A DNA stretch of 64,000 nucleotides from positions 62,001 through 126,000 of the forward strand of contig JAURMR010000041.1 in NCBI GenBank assembly GCA_030830565.1, given 5' to 3'. The stretch comes from Acidimicrobiales bacterium. Lineage in GTDB: Bacteria > Actinomycetota > Acidimicrobiia > Acidimicrobiales > Acidimicrobilacustridaceae. The notes beneath the pieces were generated by a model. It did not search any database and was not told where the DNA came from. It saw only the letters and a program-made list of their open reading frames with translations. The position numbers and the translations under genes are program-made. Shown piece after piece: positions 17,836-26,002 of the stretch (its first letter is position 1; the number at the start of each line of letters is the position of its first letter).

Positions 17836-18513
17836 ATGAATAACGAGCAAGCTCCGGCGGAGGAGCCACAAGAATCGCTCTACCAGAGGGCGATTTCCCG
17901 TCGATCGCTGCTTGCCGGAGCAGCAGCGTTTGGAGCAGTGCTTGCCGTTCCGGCCCTCGCATGTGGCGGCAAGAACGACAAGGCAACATTCAGCAGCACG
18001 ACACAGGCGCCAGGAACAACTGCAGCTGGTGGCAGTTCGACCACAAAAAAGTCTTTGGCGGGTGGGACCCCAATTCCCGCGAATGGTCAGGTGGCGATTG
18101 ACTTCAGCTTCGTGCCAACTGGTGCAGGCGCGGTAAAAAACCCCTACATCGCTGTGTGGGTAGAAACGGCCGACGGCACGTTCGTCGACACCATTTCGCT
18201 TTGGTACGAATCGGGCAAGAACGATCGTTACTTGCGCGACATGCGCGCGTGGATCTCTGCGAGTGGTGACACCGATCGATCAATGTCGAGCGCAACTCGA
18301 ACCCCAGGTGCCTATTCGGTGGTCTGGGACGGAAACGATTCCTCTGGCCAGAAGGCGCCACAAGGTGAGTACATCTTCTTCATCGAGTGCGCGCGTGAAC
18401 GTGGGCCTTACGAGGTCATTAGTCAACCAATGACAATTGCATCGGCTCCTACAACTGCGACTCCCGCCGATAAGGGAGAAATCGCCAAGGTCTCGATGGC
18501 CTACACGCCCTGA
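17836..18513 (+). CDS. DUF2271 exported lipoprotein-like protein
   Basis: 225-residue exported protein of the DUF2271 type. A Tat-like motif SRRSLLAG (residues 22-29) is followed by a hydrophobic stretch and a cysteine in VPALACGG, an imperfect lipobox. A Ser/Thr-rich linker (about 50-75) leads to an immunoglobulin-like domain; NPYIAVWVETADGTFVDT and YSVVWDGNDSSGQ are its recognisable parts. In other bacteria DUF2271 genes lie beside PepSY-TM and apbE genes, as here. It is thought to be part of a flavin-linked redox unit, but no activity is established to my knowledge. A TTG 45 bp upstream is in frame; ATG 17836 is preferred for its promoter spacing. Confidence 0.8.
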   Translation: MNNEQAPAEEPQESLYQRAISRRSLLAGAAAFGAVLAVPALACGGKNDKATFSSTTQAPGTTAAGGSSTTKKSLAGGTPIPANGQVAIDFSFVPTGAGAVKNPYIAVWVETADGTFVDTISLWYESGKNDRYLRDMRAWISASGDTDRSMSSATRTPGAYSVVWDGNDSSGQKAPQGEYIFFIECARERGPYEVISQPMTIASAPTTATPADKGEIAKVSMAYTP

Positions 18514-18515
18514 TC

Positions 18516-19121
18516 ATGGCGGATATTGCGCAAGTTAAACGTGCAACCAACAAGTGGTCGCGTGTAATTCACGTCTACACGTCGATGGCGGCACTCTTGT
18601 TGGTGCTGTTCTTCGGCATCACGGGAATCACGCTGAATCATCCAACGTGGTCGATCGGTGACTCCTCGACTTCAACGACGGAGACCGGCGTTCTTCCAAT
18701 GGCGCCAACTGCCGCCGATGGGGCTATCGATTACCTCTCAGTGTCGGAATTTGCCCGCAATGAACTTGGTGTGAGTGGACAGGTCGAGGGGTTTGACTCC
18801 ACAGGCACTTCCGCATCCATTCGCTATCGCCAGCCGGGTTATGCGGCCGATCTCACGTTTTCCACTACGAATGGCGACTACGAACTCGTGACCGAACAGC
18901 AAGGCATGTTCTGGGGAGTCATGAATGATCTCCACAAAGGTCGCCATGCAGGTACCTCGTGGAAATGGCTGATTGATGTTGCCGGGCTCTTGCTTGTCGT
19001 GATCTCGATTAGCGGCCTTGTGATGCAGTTATTCCTGCGCAAGCGCCGTACGGCCGCGCTCGTCGTCTCGGGTGTAGGCGTCGTGGTGATGCTGATCCTG
19101 ATTTGGATCACCCTTAGCTAA
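18516..19121 (+). CDS. PepSY-associated membrane protein
   Basis: 201-residue membrane protein with a PepSY_TM-like layout: helix 1 (about 22-42, MAALLLVLFFGITGITLNH), an extracytoplasmic domain (43-145), helix 2 near 150-170 and helix 3 near 178-198. The conserved HP of LNHPTW and the helix 2 preamble LHKGRHAGTSWKWLIDVAG match this family. Relatives are membrane parts of ferric-reductase or flavin-transfer-like electron relays; two conserved His residues (in LNHP and DLHKGRH) could be haem ligands, which is inference. It lies 2 bp after the DUF2271 stop. Its stop overlaps the converging apbE stop within palindromic CTTAGCTAAG. Confidence 0.78.
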   Translation: MADIAQVKRATNKWSRVIHVYTSMAALLLVLFFGITGITLNHPTWSIGDSSTSTTETGVLPMAPTAADGAIDYLSVSEFARNELGVSGQVEGFDSTGTSASIRYRQPGYAADLTFSTTNGDYELVTEQQGMFWGVMNDLHKGRHAGTSWKWLIDVAGLLLVVISISGLVMQLFLRKRRTAALVVSGVGVVVMLILIWITLS

Positions 19122-20070
19122 GAACGACCTCGATCTGCTCCCAAGCTTGAGATCGGTGCTGTCGGCCATTGCAATCGACGATGAAGACAGGGATGTGGAG
19201 TTCGTTTGCTTCGACAATCGCGTCTGTTGGTTGCTGAACGCCAAGAATCGTTGCGAGAACATCGGCGGTGGCTGCGTCATCGGCAACAACAGAAATTGAA
19301 GAAATTGTCTCGACTGGCCAACCCGTTCGGGGGTCAATGATGTGCCCGAAGTAGTCCTTGCCAATACTGAATCCCTTGCGAGCGAGACCACTTGTTGCCA
19401 GAGCGGCATTTGAAAGCGAGACCACTGCAAGGGGAGGTTCGTTATCGAACGACCGCAACGGATTTTCAATTCCGACAAGAAGCGGATCGAGTCCGGAACG
19501 TCGGAGGTCGCCGCCCGCATTAACGCTGACCGTTTCCACCTCATCAAGAACGATTAAATAGTCAACGGCGCGATCGACGATCCAACCTTTTGCGAATGCA
19601 TTCAGCGTGCATTGGCTGCAGTCACCAACCTGCTTGACACTCCCGTCGTCGCTCACAACCCAGCGTGGCGACCTGATCGTGGTGGCAAGTCGTTGAGCCT
19701 CGAGTGGGGTTGGAACAGTGGCCGATTCCTGTGCGCTGTGCCAGAACTCCGTGAGATCAGCAACCGCTGGGTTGAATCGCCCTTCAGAAGACAATTGCCA
19801 CTTGGCAGCCTCGGCGAGTACCGAGTGAAGTTCGCGGCTGACATTGGGAAGGCCACCTTGCGACCAACGAGAAAACTCGCTCGAAGGATCGACCGAAGAG
19901 AGTAAGTCCTGGAGCCGGACAACCTCTTCGATTGCCCGTGCGATATGAGAACGGCCAAGAGCCTCTTGAGCCTCGCCCTTAAGGACCAGCTGAATTTCAA
20001 CGGCAGTCCCCAGGAGAGGTTCATGCCATTCGACGATCCGAGTTTGGGGATCGCCAGTTGAGCTGGTCAT
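19114..20070 (-). CDS. apbE: FAD:protein FMN transferase (ApbE)
   Basis: 318-residue ApbE-family enzyme that attaches FMN covalently to Ser/Thr of exported redox proteins. Seen: LLGTAVEIQL near the start, NAFAKGWIVDRAVDYL near 157-172 (family NxxAKGxxVD), VNAGGDLRRSG near 184-194, and GHIIDPRTGWPV near 240-251. I see no signal peptide or lipobox, unlike many exported ApbE proteins, so a cytoplasmic form is possible. It converges on the DUF2271/PepSY pair, ending in a shared palindromic stop region, and sits directly after the tauD-like gene with no gap. No protein in this window has a clear DxxSGAT flavinylation target. Confidence 0.88.
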   Translation of the reverse strand: MTSSTGDPQTRIVEWHEPLLGTAVEIQLVLKGEAQEALGRSHIARAIEEVVRLQDLLSSVDPSSEFSRWSQGGLPNVSRELHSVLAEAAKWQLSSEGRFNPAVADLTEFWHSAQESATVPTPLEAQRLATTIRSPRWVVSDDGSVKQVGDCSQCTLNAFAKGWIVDRAVDYLIVLDEVETVSVNAGGDLRRSGLDPLLVGIENPLRSFDNEPPLAVVSLSNAALATSGLARKGFSIGKDYFGHIIDPRTGWPVETISSISVVADDAATADVLATILGVQQPTDAIVEANELHIPVFIVDCNGRQHRSQAWEQIEVVLS

Positions 20071-20874
20071 TTAGCGAACATTCACGCGAACGATTTCGCG
20101 GCGCTGCGGGTAGTAGTCGGCGACAGCGAAATGCAACGTCGGGCGTTCGTCCCACAGGACAACATCGCCAACAGTCCACGTCCAGCGAAGAGCAAAGTTC
20201 GGATTGCTGCAGTGAGCAATGAGGAAATCAAGGATTGCCCGGCTCTCGGCCTTGGTCAGTTCGTTGATATGTGAAGTGAATTCAGAATTGACATTGATGA
20301 ACTTCTTGCCGGTGACCGGGTGAACCCCGATGACGGGATGATTCGCTCCGGGGACAAGTTTGAGGGTCGCATCAATGACTGCATCGCCCGCCTTCGATCG
20401 GAATGCCTTCTCTTCGCCGAGGTTGTGCCATGCGGTCAGCCCGTCGAGTGCAGACTTCATGGCCTCGCTGAGTGCATCGTAGGCCGCGTAGGTAGAAGCG
20501 AAGACGGTGTCGCCACCGCGATCTGGAAGTTCCAACATCCGGAGGCACCCGAACACCGGCGGTTCAGGATCCCAACTCACATCGGTATGCCACTTGTCTT
20601 GAAACGGCGGGTGATCGATGTCGTCAACGATGTGGCCCGCCTTGAACTCGGTTGCCCCGAGTGCCCGAGAGATGGGGTGGAAGTAGGGGTCGCCGAAGTT
20701 GAGTGTGAAGTCGACCTGTTGTTGGTCGTTCATTTCTCCTTGACCGGGGAAGATCAGGACGAGATGGTCGGCGATGGCTGCTTTGATCGCATCAATATCC
20801 GCCTCGGTTGAGGTCGTGAGGTCAACGCCGTCAACGATTGCCCCGAGATGTCCGGCAACTGGTGTGATGTTCAT
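20071..20874 (-). CDS. TauD/TfdA-family Fe(II)/2-oxoglutarate dioxygenase
   Basis: 267-residue non-haem iron dioxygenase, near the usual 270-300. The iron ligands are H96 and D98 (KWHTDVSW) and the distal H248 in LHFAVADYYPQRREIVR, whose Arg binds 2-oxoglutarate. The N-terminal GHLGAIVDGVDL is typical of TauD and AtsK-like enzymes. AtsK relatives cleave alkyl sulfates, so a link with the sulfotransferases and sulfatase elsewhere in the window is possible but unproven; taurine, 2,4-D-like and other substrates are equally open. The ATG overlaps the GNAT stop by 4 bp, and apbE follows without a gap. Confidence 0.87.
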   Translation of the reverse strand: MNITPVAGHLGAIVDGVDLTTSTEADIDAIKAAIADHLVLIFPGQGEMNDQQQVDFTLNFGDPYFHPISRALGATEFKAGHIVDDIDHPPFQDKWHTDVSWDPEPPVFGCLRMLELPDRGGDTVFASTYAAYDALSEAMKSALDGLTAWHNLGEEKAFRSKAGDAVIDATLKLVPGANHPVIGVHPVTGKKFINVNSEFTSHINELTKAESRAILDFLIAHCSNPNFALRWTWTVGDVVLWDERPTLHFAVADYYPQRREIVRVNVR

Positions 20875-21380
20875 GAGTTGAGAGTACTAACCATCACCGT
20901 ATTGGGTACCGAATTCAACATGACCTGACGCTCTTGCTTCCAGCCGCGTCGCTCGTAGAACTCAACTTCGTGTTCTGTGACTAGACGAAGGCGATGGAAT
21001 CCGAGTCTCCGTGCTTGAGTTGCGACGAAGTCGACAAGCGCGGACCCGACTCCCTGATTGCGGAATGACGGATCGACAATGAGACCTGCGAACCATGGGC
21101 CTGGCAATTCGGGCTCGTCGGAAGGTTCCACTTCGCCATCACCGACAAGCATTGCGACGCCAAGGGCCGTGCCTTTTGCATCGCAAGCGAACCAGGCCAA
21201 CCGAAGGGTCGTTAGGTCAGATTCGTCGTAACGGTTGTGAAGGAGATCAAACCTCGAACGTGCGACTGACCCGTCAGGGTAAAGGTGACCCCACTCGTCG
21301 TTTTGGAGTTGGGCAAAGTGGTCCGCGGCATTCGGCAATCTCGCGCTAGGGATGAAGGTGATCGTTGGGGATTCCGGCAT
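20871..21380 (-). CDS. GNAT-family N-acetyltransferase
   Basis: 169-residue acetyltransferase. The acetyl-CoA loop RNQGVGSAL (about 115-123, the Q/R-x-x-G-x-G/A motif) follows the beta-strand FAGLIVDPSF. HRLRLVTEHEVEFYERRGW is the usual GNAT C-terminal half, where the Tyr of FYERRGW may be the general acid. The substrate is unknown. It leads a minus-strand operon with the tauD-like and apbE genes. Its start faces the GT4 gene at 21413, and the two putative -10 boxes overlap. Confidence 0.82.
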   Translation of the reverse strand: MPESPTITFIPSARLPNAADHFAQLQNDEWGHLYPDGSVARSRFDLLHNRYDESDLTTLRLAWFACDAKGTALGVAMLVGDGEVEPSDEPELPGPWFAGLIVDPSFRNQGVGSALVDFVATQARRLGFHRLRLVTEHEVEFYERRGWKQERQVMLNSVPNTVMVSTLNS

Positions 21381-21391
21381 ATTGTCTGCGA

Positions 21392-21398
21392 TAGTTTA
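21392..21398. promoter_or_regulatory. Overlapping divergent -10 boxes (GNAT operon / GT4 operon)
   Basis: On the plus strand TAGTTT (21392-21397) precedes AGGAG and ATG 21413. On the minus strand TAAACT (21398-21393) lies 12 nt before the GNAT ATG at 21380. The two boxes share five base pairs, so both operons may fire from one nearly symmetrical element. Confidence 0.35.
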
Positions 21399-21412
21399 GG
21401 AGCCTGTTCCTT

Positions 21413-22471
21413 ATGGTCTCTCTGCGAATTCTCATCATCGCCTCCGAAGCGCCACCGCGTGTCTCGGGAGTTGCAAAATCGATTGGTGAGATCGCAGATG
21501 GTCTGCGTCAGCGTGGGCACGAGGTCGTGGTGTTTTCATCAGCCGACGCTCCGGGACTGCGTTGGGACCGAATCCGGGTTTCGTCGGCAATGACGCGAAT
21601 CGATTCGGTTCTCGATAATGACGGCCCATTCGACATCATCAATATCCACGGACCAGCTCCGTCCATTAGTGATCTTGCTCTCTTGCGATTTACGAAATGG
21701 AGTCGTGGAGCAAAGGTGGTCTACACGCATCACTTTTCGCTGCACTTTGGCAAATGGTTTGCCGACTTCGCCGGCCGTCTCTATGAATTGGCGTTCCGAC
21801 GGGTGGCGAAGCGTTGTGATGCAATCATCACGACCACTCGAGAGTATGCGGCCCCGTTTCAACGCGCTGGTTTACCAGTGGTTGTAATTCCTTGGGGACA
21901 TGACGGAGATAGGTTCTTTCCCGGGACTCGCGAGTACACCGGAAGTGATCCGCTCCGGATTCTCGCTGTCGGTCAATTCCGTCGCTACAAGGGTATGGCG
22001 GTTGCCGTTCGTGCCGTGCTGGGCCAGCCAGATCTTTCGCTGACATTGGTGGGCGAAGGCGCGGTGCTCTCAAGTGTGTTGCAGCAGATCCCAACCTCAT
22101 CAACGAACGTCCGCCATTTTGGACGAGTATCTGACGAAGAACTCGGCCCATTAATGCGGGAGCAAGATGTCATTTTGTTGCCATCGAAGACGCGGGCCGA
22201 AGCGTTTGGCATTGTTCTTCTTGAAGGAATGGCAAGTGGGTGTGTTCCCGTTGCTTCAAGTCTTCCGGGAGTGCGGGAGGTCGTGGGGACGGTGGGGGTG
22301 ACGGCGAAGCCGGGCGATGAGGATTCGTTGCGTGATGCACTGCTCTCGCTTGCACGTCGTCCCGAGGAAGTTTCCCGTCTCCGGAAAGAAGCGATTGTCT
22401 GGTCAGAGTCGTTTACGTGGGAGCGAACGGTCGACGCCTACGAGGCATTGTTTCTGCGGCTCGTGCAATGA
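21413..22471 (+). CDS. GT4-family glycosyltransferase
   Basis: 352-residue GT-B glycosyltransferase of family 4. The N-terminal domain has APPRVSGVAKSIGEIADGL (glycine-rich acceptor loop); the C-terminal Rossmann domain has LRILAVGQFRRYKG near 185 and the nucleotide-sugar-binding segment TRAEAFGIVLLEGMASG near 263-279 (EX7E motif). AGGAG sits 10 nt before the ATG, one of the few clear Shine-Dalgarno leads among envelope genes here. The stop overlaps the start of the AftD-like gene (ATGA), so it probably builds the same glycan. The sugar donor is undetermined. Confidence 0.88.
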   Translation: MVSLRILIIASEAPPRVSGVAKSIGEIADGLRQRGHEVVVFSSADAPGLRWDRIRVSSAMTRIDSVLDNDGPFDIINIHGPAPSISDLALLRFTKWSRGAKVVYTHHFSLHFGKWFADFAGRLYELAFRRVAKRCDAIITTTREYAAPFQRAGLPVVVIPWGHDGDRFFPGTREYTGSDPLRILAVGQFRRYKGMAVAVRAVLGQPDLSLTLVGEGAVLSSVLQQIPTSSTNVRHFGRVSDEELGPLMREQDVILLPSKTRAEAFGIVLLEGMASGCVPVASSLPGVREVVGTVGVTAKPGDEDSLRDALLSLARRPEEVSRLRKEAIVWSESFTWERTVDAYEALFLRLVQ

Positions 22472-25400
22472 ACCGAGATGCGTTCCTTGCTCGCCTCAAA
22501 GTTGCTGCTGGGCCACTACTTATCATCGCCATTGCCATCGTCACGATGGTTTCGTTTCATAAAGGGTTCGTCGTCCGCGATGCCCGATTCGAACACATTG
22601 TGTCGCCGTGGCAATTCGTTACCCGTCATCTCCAACTTTGGGACGACACTCGCGGCCCTGGTGTGCCGCTTCAGTATTTTTCACCAGTCGTCGGACTCAT
22701 TCAGTCGTTGTTGGCATGGATCGGCGCTCCCGCATGGCTGATCGGCAGGTTCACCCTTTCGATCTATTTATCGATTGCTGGAATTGGTGCCTGGTATCTC
22801 TGGCGGCGGATCTGGCCTGAACGGTCGAACTGGGCGCTTCTTGCGGGCCTGCTTTATGCATTCAACCCGTATTCAGTGCAGGCGATCATGCCCTCCGGCC
22901 TGTTTCTGCCTGTGGCGCTGCTTCCATGGCTCATCGCATTCGCCTATGGCGGCGTTCAGTGCGCAGGTAGAGGCGAGTCGCGTCGAACTCTCAAGTTCTC
23001 GGCGGCAAGTGCGCTCGCAGTGTTTTCGGTGGGGATGCTCAACACCGCATCACTCCTGTTTGTCATCGTCCCTGTCGCTCTCTTTGGAGTCTTCATCGTC
23101 CTGGAAGGGAAAGGCTCGTGGCGCGGGCTCCTGAAGTTCGGAACTCCAACCGGGATCCTGACTGTGTTGGTGAGTGCTCCGATGCTTGTTGTGCTTGCTC
23201 TGTCGAGCCCCGTCGTGAGTCGAAACCTCGGTACGACGGAATTGCCGGAAACGGTCGCGCAAACGTCTTCGTCATTTGAATCGTGGCGAGGGCTGGGGAA
23301 ATGGCTTACCTATTACGGGTGGGGTTCTCAGGCGGAGGCGCCTAGCGCCTCGTACTACATGACTCATCCGGTGGTCATCGTCGCAACGTTCGTTGCGCTG
23401 GCACTCGCGATTATTGCGTTGGGTTGGAAACTGACACCGCTTCGGCGGACGTGGGGAATTCTCCTAGTCGGTTCTGTCGTCGTCATGGTTGGCGCTCACA
23501 GCACGGAACAATCTCCAATCGCAGGTGCTTTTGATTGGATCTTCAACGACGTCAGTGGGGCTGCGGCGTTTCGCACCACGTATAAGGGCGGTCCCATCGC
23601 CGTCCTCGCTATCGCGTTCCTTGCGACGTGTGGAACGATTGCTGCGCTTGCATGGATTCGAACTGCCGTTGAACGTAGCGAAAAGCGTCGGTTGATCGTC
23701 GCCGGAACGCTCTTCGTTCTCTTTGGCTCGTTCGTACTGAGCGCCTTACCGTTACTGGAGGGATCACGTCTCTCCGATCGGCTTTCACAAGCCGAGATTC
23801 CGAGCTACTGGAATGAGGCATTCGATTGGTTCAAATCGGTGCCGGCAACTGACCGAGTTTTGGTGCTTCCAGCAAGCTCACAAGCGACCTATCAGTGGGG
23901 CTCGATCAACGACACCCTCTTCGATGCCTACATGCATCCAATGGTCCTGACTGCGTCGACTATTCCGTCGACGACTGGTGCGTTGGCCGACGCAACGAAT
24001 TCATTTGATCGTCTGATTACGGATTTTGCAATTGATCCAACTGCTGTGACCCCGATTTTGAAGTGGCTGGGGGTTCGCTGGGTTCTTGTTCAGAACGACA
24101 TCGATCCATTCGCGACCGGAATTCCGATGGATCCACTCGCAGAACTACGAACTGCTCCCGGACTTTTTCTTGCCGCACAGTTCGGTCGCGACAACAACGG
24201 ATATTCGATGGTCGATGTGTTTCGCGTTGAAAATCCGACACCTGACGCCACCTACTCAAGTGGTCCCCCTTCCATCGTGAGTGGCGGTCCTGATTCTCTC
24301 TATGCCCTTAGCGCAAATGGACTCCTCGATGGTCGTCCAACGACTTTTCTCCCTGACCTCAGTGACGCTCAAGCCAGCAGCCTTGTGAATCAGGGATCTC
24401 CTGTTGTCGTGACTGATGGATCACGGCGCGTGGCGTCTGCTGTCGGAAATGGCTCGCGAATTGGGACCTCGCCGCTATTGACAGTCGACGAGGATCCAAC
24501 GCGACCGATCTTGGTCTTGGATCCGACGAACACGTCGACGCAAACCGTGGCGGAGTTCGACAACGCGAACCGCATCACCGCTGATCGTTCGGGTTATGGA
24601 TTCAATTCTTGGAGCACTGACACGACCGCAGCCGCGGCGTTTGACCAAGACCCTCTGACTTCGTGGTGGGTGAGCGATGCCGTGGGCCCTGTCGAGGAAA
24701 CTTCAGTTTCTGTCGAACTGAATCAACCATCACTTGTTGATCACGTCGTGGTGACCCAGTCATCTTTCGATGATGTCCGCATAGAAACTGCGCGAATCGA
24801 GGTTACGGGAATTGATGGTTCCGTCGTTGAGCACCCGATTGTCTTTGATGGGCTTGTTGGCCGTGCCGACGTTGGTTCAATGGCATCGAGCATCAATTTC
24901 GTCATTGCCGGAACTCGTGGTGTTGATGGTCGCTTCGGATTCCAAGAGGTTCAGATCTTCGGCAATGACGGCCCCATCGATCTCACGCAATGGATTCGAG
25001 TGCCCACCGATGTCAGTCGGCTTGGTGGAGCCATCACTCCGATCTATGCGTTCGCTCGTTCCGAATCTGAGCCCGATTCGTCGATACTCCGCCGTTCGTT
25101 CCTCGTGCCGACAACATCTGCGTATCGGTTCACTGCAAGCATCGAAGTTCCCGCTTCAGTGGATCCAGGCACTCTTGACGTTTCATGTCGGCAATGGTTC
25201 ACGATGGATGGTGCTCCCGTGAACGCTCGAATCGTTTCCTTCGATCCCCAAACGAGCGATGCCGCCCTCGAGAGTTGTGCCGACGTGACGTTGAATGCGG
25301 GCGCTCATCGCTTGGTTGCGGTTGGGGGGAGCGATGCCCGGTTTGTCGCTGTTCGACTGAGTCCAGTGGGTGCCATAAATCCGAGCATCGTCGCCCCCTT

Positions 25401-25695
25401 GCCTTCGCAGCGGGTTTCGGCATCCGAACACACGGTCGCCATCCCTTCGGAAAAGGGATGGTTGTCAGTCCTGATACCTCAGCACCCGGGATGGCGACTG
25501 ACCGCATCGGGTCGTTCTGCCGAATTCCTCGAAATGAATGGTGAGATGGGCTGGTCGATCGACCAAGGTGAAGCAGCCACCGCAACGATTCGCTTCCGCC
25601 CGCAACGAACGTACCGAATCGCGATGGGTATCTCTCTCCTCGCTTTGATCGCCTGCGTAGTACTGCTGTTTTGGGGGCGTCGTGAGCGTTCGTGA
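22468..25695 (+). CDS. AftD-like alpha-(1->3)-arabinofuranosyltransferase (DUF3367, GT-C)
   Basis: 1075-residue polytopic GT-C glycosyltransferase resembling mycobacterial AftD, which branches arabinan from decaprenyl-phosphoryl-arabinose. The N-terminal half has about 11 hydrophobic helices; between helices, FVVRDARFEHIVSPWQFV, LWDDTRGPGVPLQYFSP and YAFNPYSVQAIMPSGLF are family blocks, with acidic residues where GT-C enzymes bind the lipid-phosphate donor. A discoidin-like (F5/8 type C) carbohydrate-binding region begins near residue 711 (FNSWSTDTTAAAAFDQDP). A final helix (about 1048-1068) is followed by RRERS. The start overlaps the GT4 stop. The protein is shorter than AftD (about 1400). 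The sugar transferred in this organism is unproven. Confidence 0.82.
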   Translation: MNRDAFLARLKVAAGPLLIIAIAIVTMVSFHKGFVVRDARFEHIVSPWQFVTRHLQLWDDTRGPGVPLQYFSPVVGLIQSLLAWIGAPAWLIGRFTLSIYLSIAGIGAWYLWRRIWPERSNWALLAGLLYAFNPYSVQAIMPSGLFLPVALLPWLIAFAYGGVQCAGRGESRRTLKFSAASALAVFSVGMLNTASLLFVIVPVALFGVFIVLEGKGSWRGLLKFGTPTGILTVLVSAPMLVVLALSSPVVSRNLGTTELPETVAQTSSSFESWRGLGKWLTYYGWGSQAEAPSASYYMTHPVVIVATFVALALAIIALGWKLTPLRRTWGILLVGSVVVMVGAHSTEQSPIAGAFDWIFNDVSGAAAFRTTYKGGPIAVLAIAFLATCGTIAALAWIRTAVERSEKRRLIVAGTLFVLFGSFVLSALPLLEGSRLSDRLSQAEIPSYWNEAFDWFKSVPATDRVLVLPASSQATYQWGSINDTLFDAYMHPMVLTASTIPSTTGALADATNSFDRLITDFAIDPTAVTPILKWLGVRWVLVQNDIDPFATGIPMDPLAELRTAPGLFLAAQFGRDNNGYSMVDVFRVENPTPDATYSSGPPSIVSGGPDSLYALSANGLLDGRPTTFLPDLSDAQASSLVNQGSPVVVTDGSRRVASAVGNGSRIGTSPLLTVDEDPTRPILVLDPTNTSTQTVAEFDNANRITADRSGYGFNSWSTDTTAAAAFDQDPLTSWWVSDAVGPVEETSVSVELNQPSLVDHVVVTQSSFDDVRIETARIEVTGIDGSVVEHPIVFDGLVGRADVGSMASSINFVIAGTRGVDGRFGFQEVQIFGNDGPIDLTQWIRVPTDVSRLGGAITPIYAFARSESEPDSSILRRSFLVPTTSAYRFTASIEVPASVDPGTLDVSCRQWFTMDGAPVNARIVSFDPQTSDAALESCADVTLNAGAHRLVAVGGSDARFVAVRLSPVGAINPSIVAPLPSQRVSASEHTVAIPSEKGWLSVLIPQHPGWRLTASGRSAEFLEMNGEMGWSIDQGEAATATIRFRPQRTYRIAMGISLLALIACVVLLFWGRRERS

Positions 25696-25993
25696 TGCAG
25701 TGAAGGTCAATCTTCCAGACGTTGTGGTCGTGGTCTCAGGGTTTTTATTCGCGAAGTGTTGGGGTCTTGCCTTCGGTCTCGGGTGTGTTCTGGTTGCCCG
25801 TTTCGGCAGGAGAGCCTTGACGCTGAATGCCTTATGTGTCCTTGTTGCGATGGTTCTCGCTGTTCTTTTTGAGGGGACGTTGAAACTTGACTTCGACTTC
25901 TCCTTGAGCCGTCCGATTGCGAATGAACTTGGGCTGTTGCTGCTGGTTGCAGTTCTTGCCCTAGTGATTCCGCGACCGGATCAAGGCAAGTAG
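25682..25993 (+). CDS. Small membrane protein in glycan operon
   Basis: 103-residue hydrophobic protein with about three predicted helices: 13-35 (VVVVVSGFLFAKCWGLAFGLGC), 42-62 and 80-95. GTG 25682 lies inside the AftD-like gene (14-bp overlap), so it is coupled to it. A single cysteine pair (C26, C34) lies in the first helix. I recognise no family; it could be an accessory subunit of the GT-C enzyme or a lipid carrier exporter fragment, but nothing shows that. Confidence 0.6.
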   Translation: MSVRDAVKVNLPDVVVVVSGFLFAKCWGLAFGLGCVLVARFGRRALTLNALCVLVAMVLAVLFEGTLKLDFDFSLSRPIANELGLLLLVAVLALVIPRPDQGK

Positions 25994-25996
25994 TTT
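25991..25996 (+). promoter_or_regulatory. Putative internal -10 box for sulfotransferase-methyltransferase gene
   Basis: TAGTTT includes the TAG stop of the preceding gene and ends 6 nt before ATG 26003. It may allow the modifying enzymes to be transcribed apart from the upstream glycosyltransferases. Confidence 0.3.
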
Positions 25997-26002
25997 TGAG
26001 GC

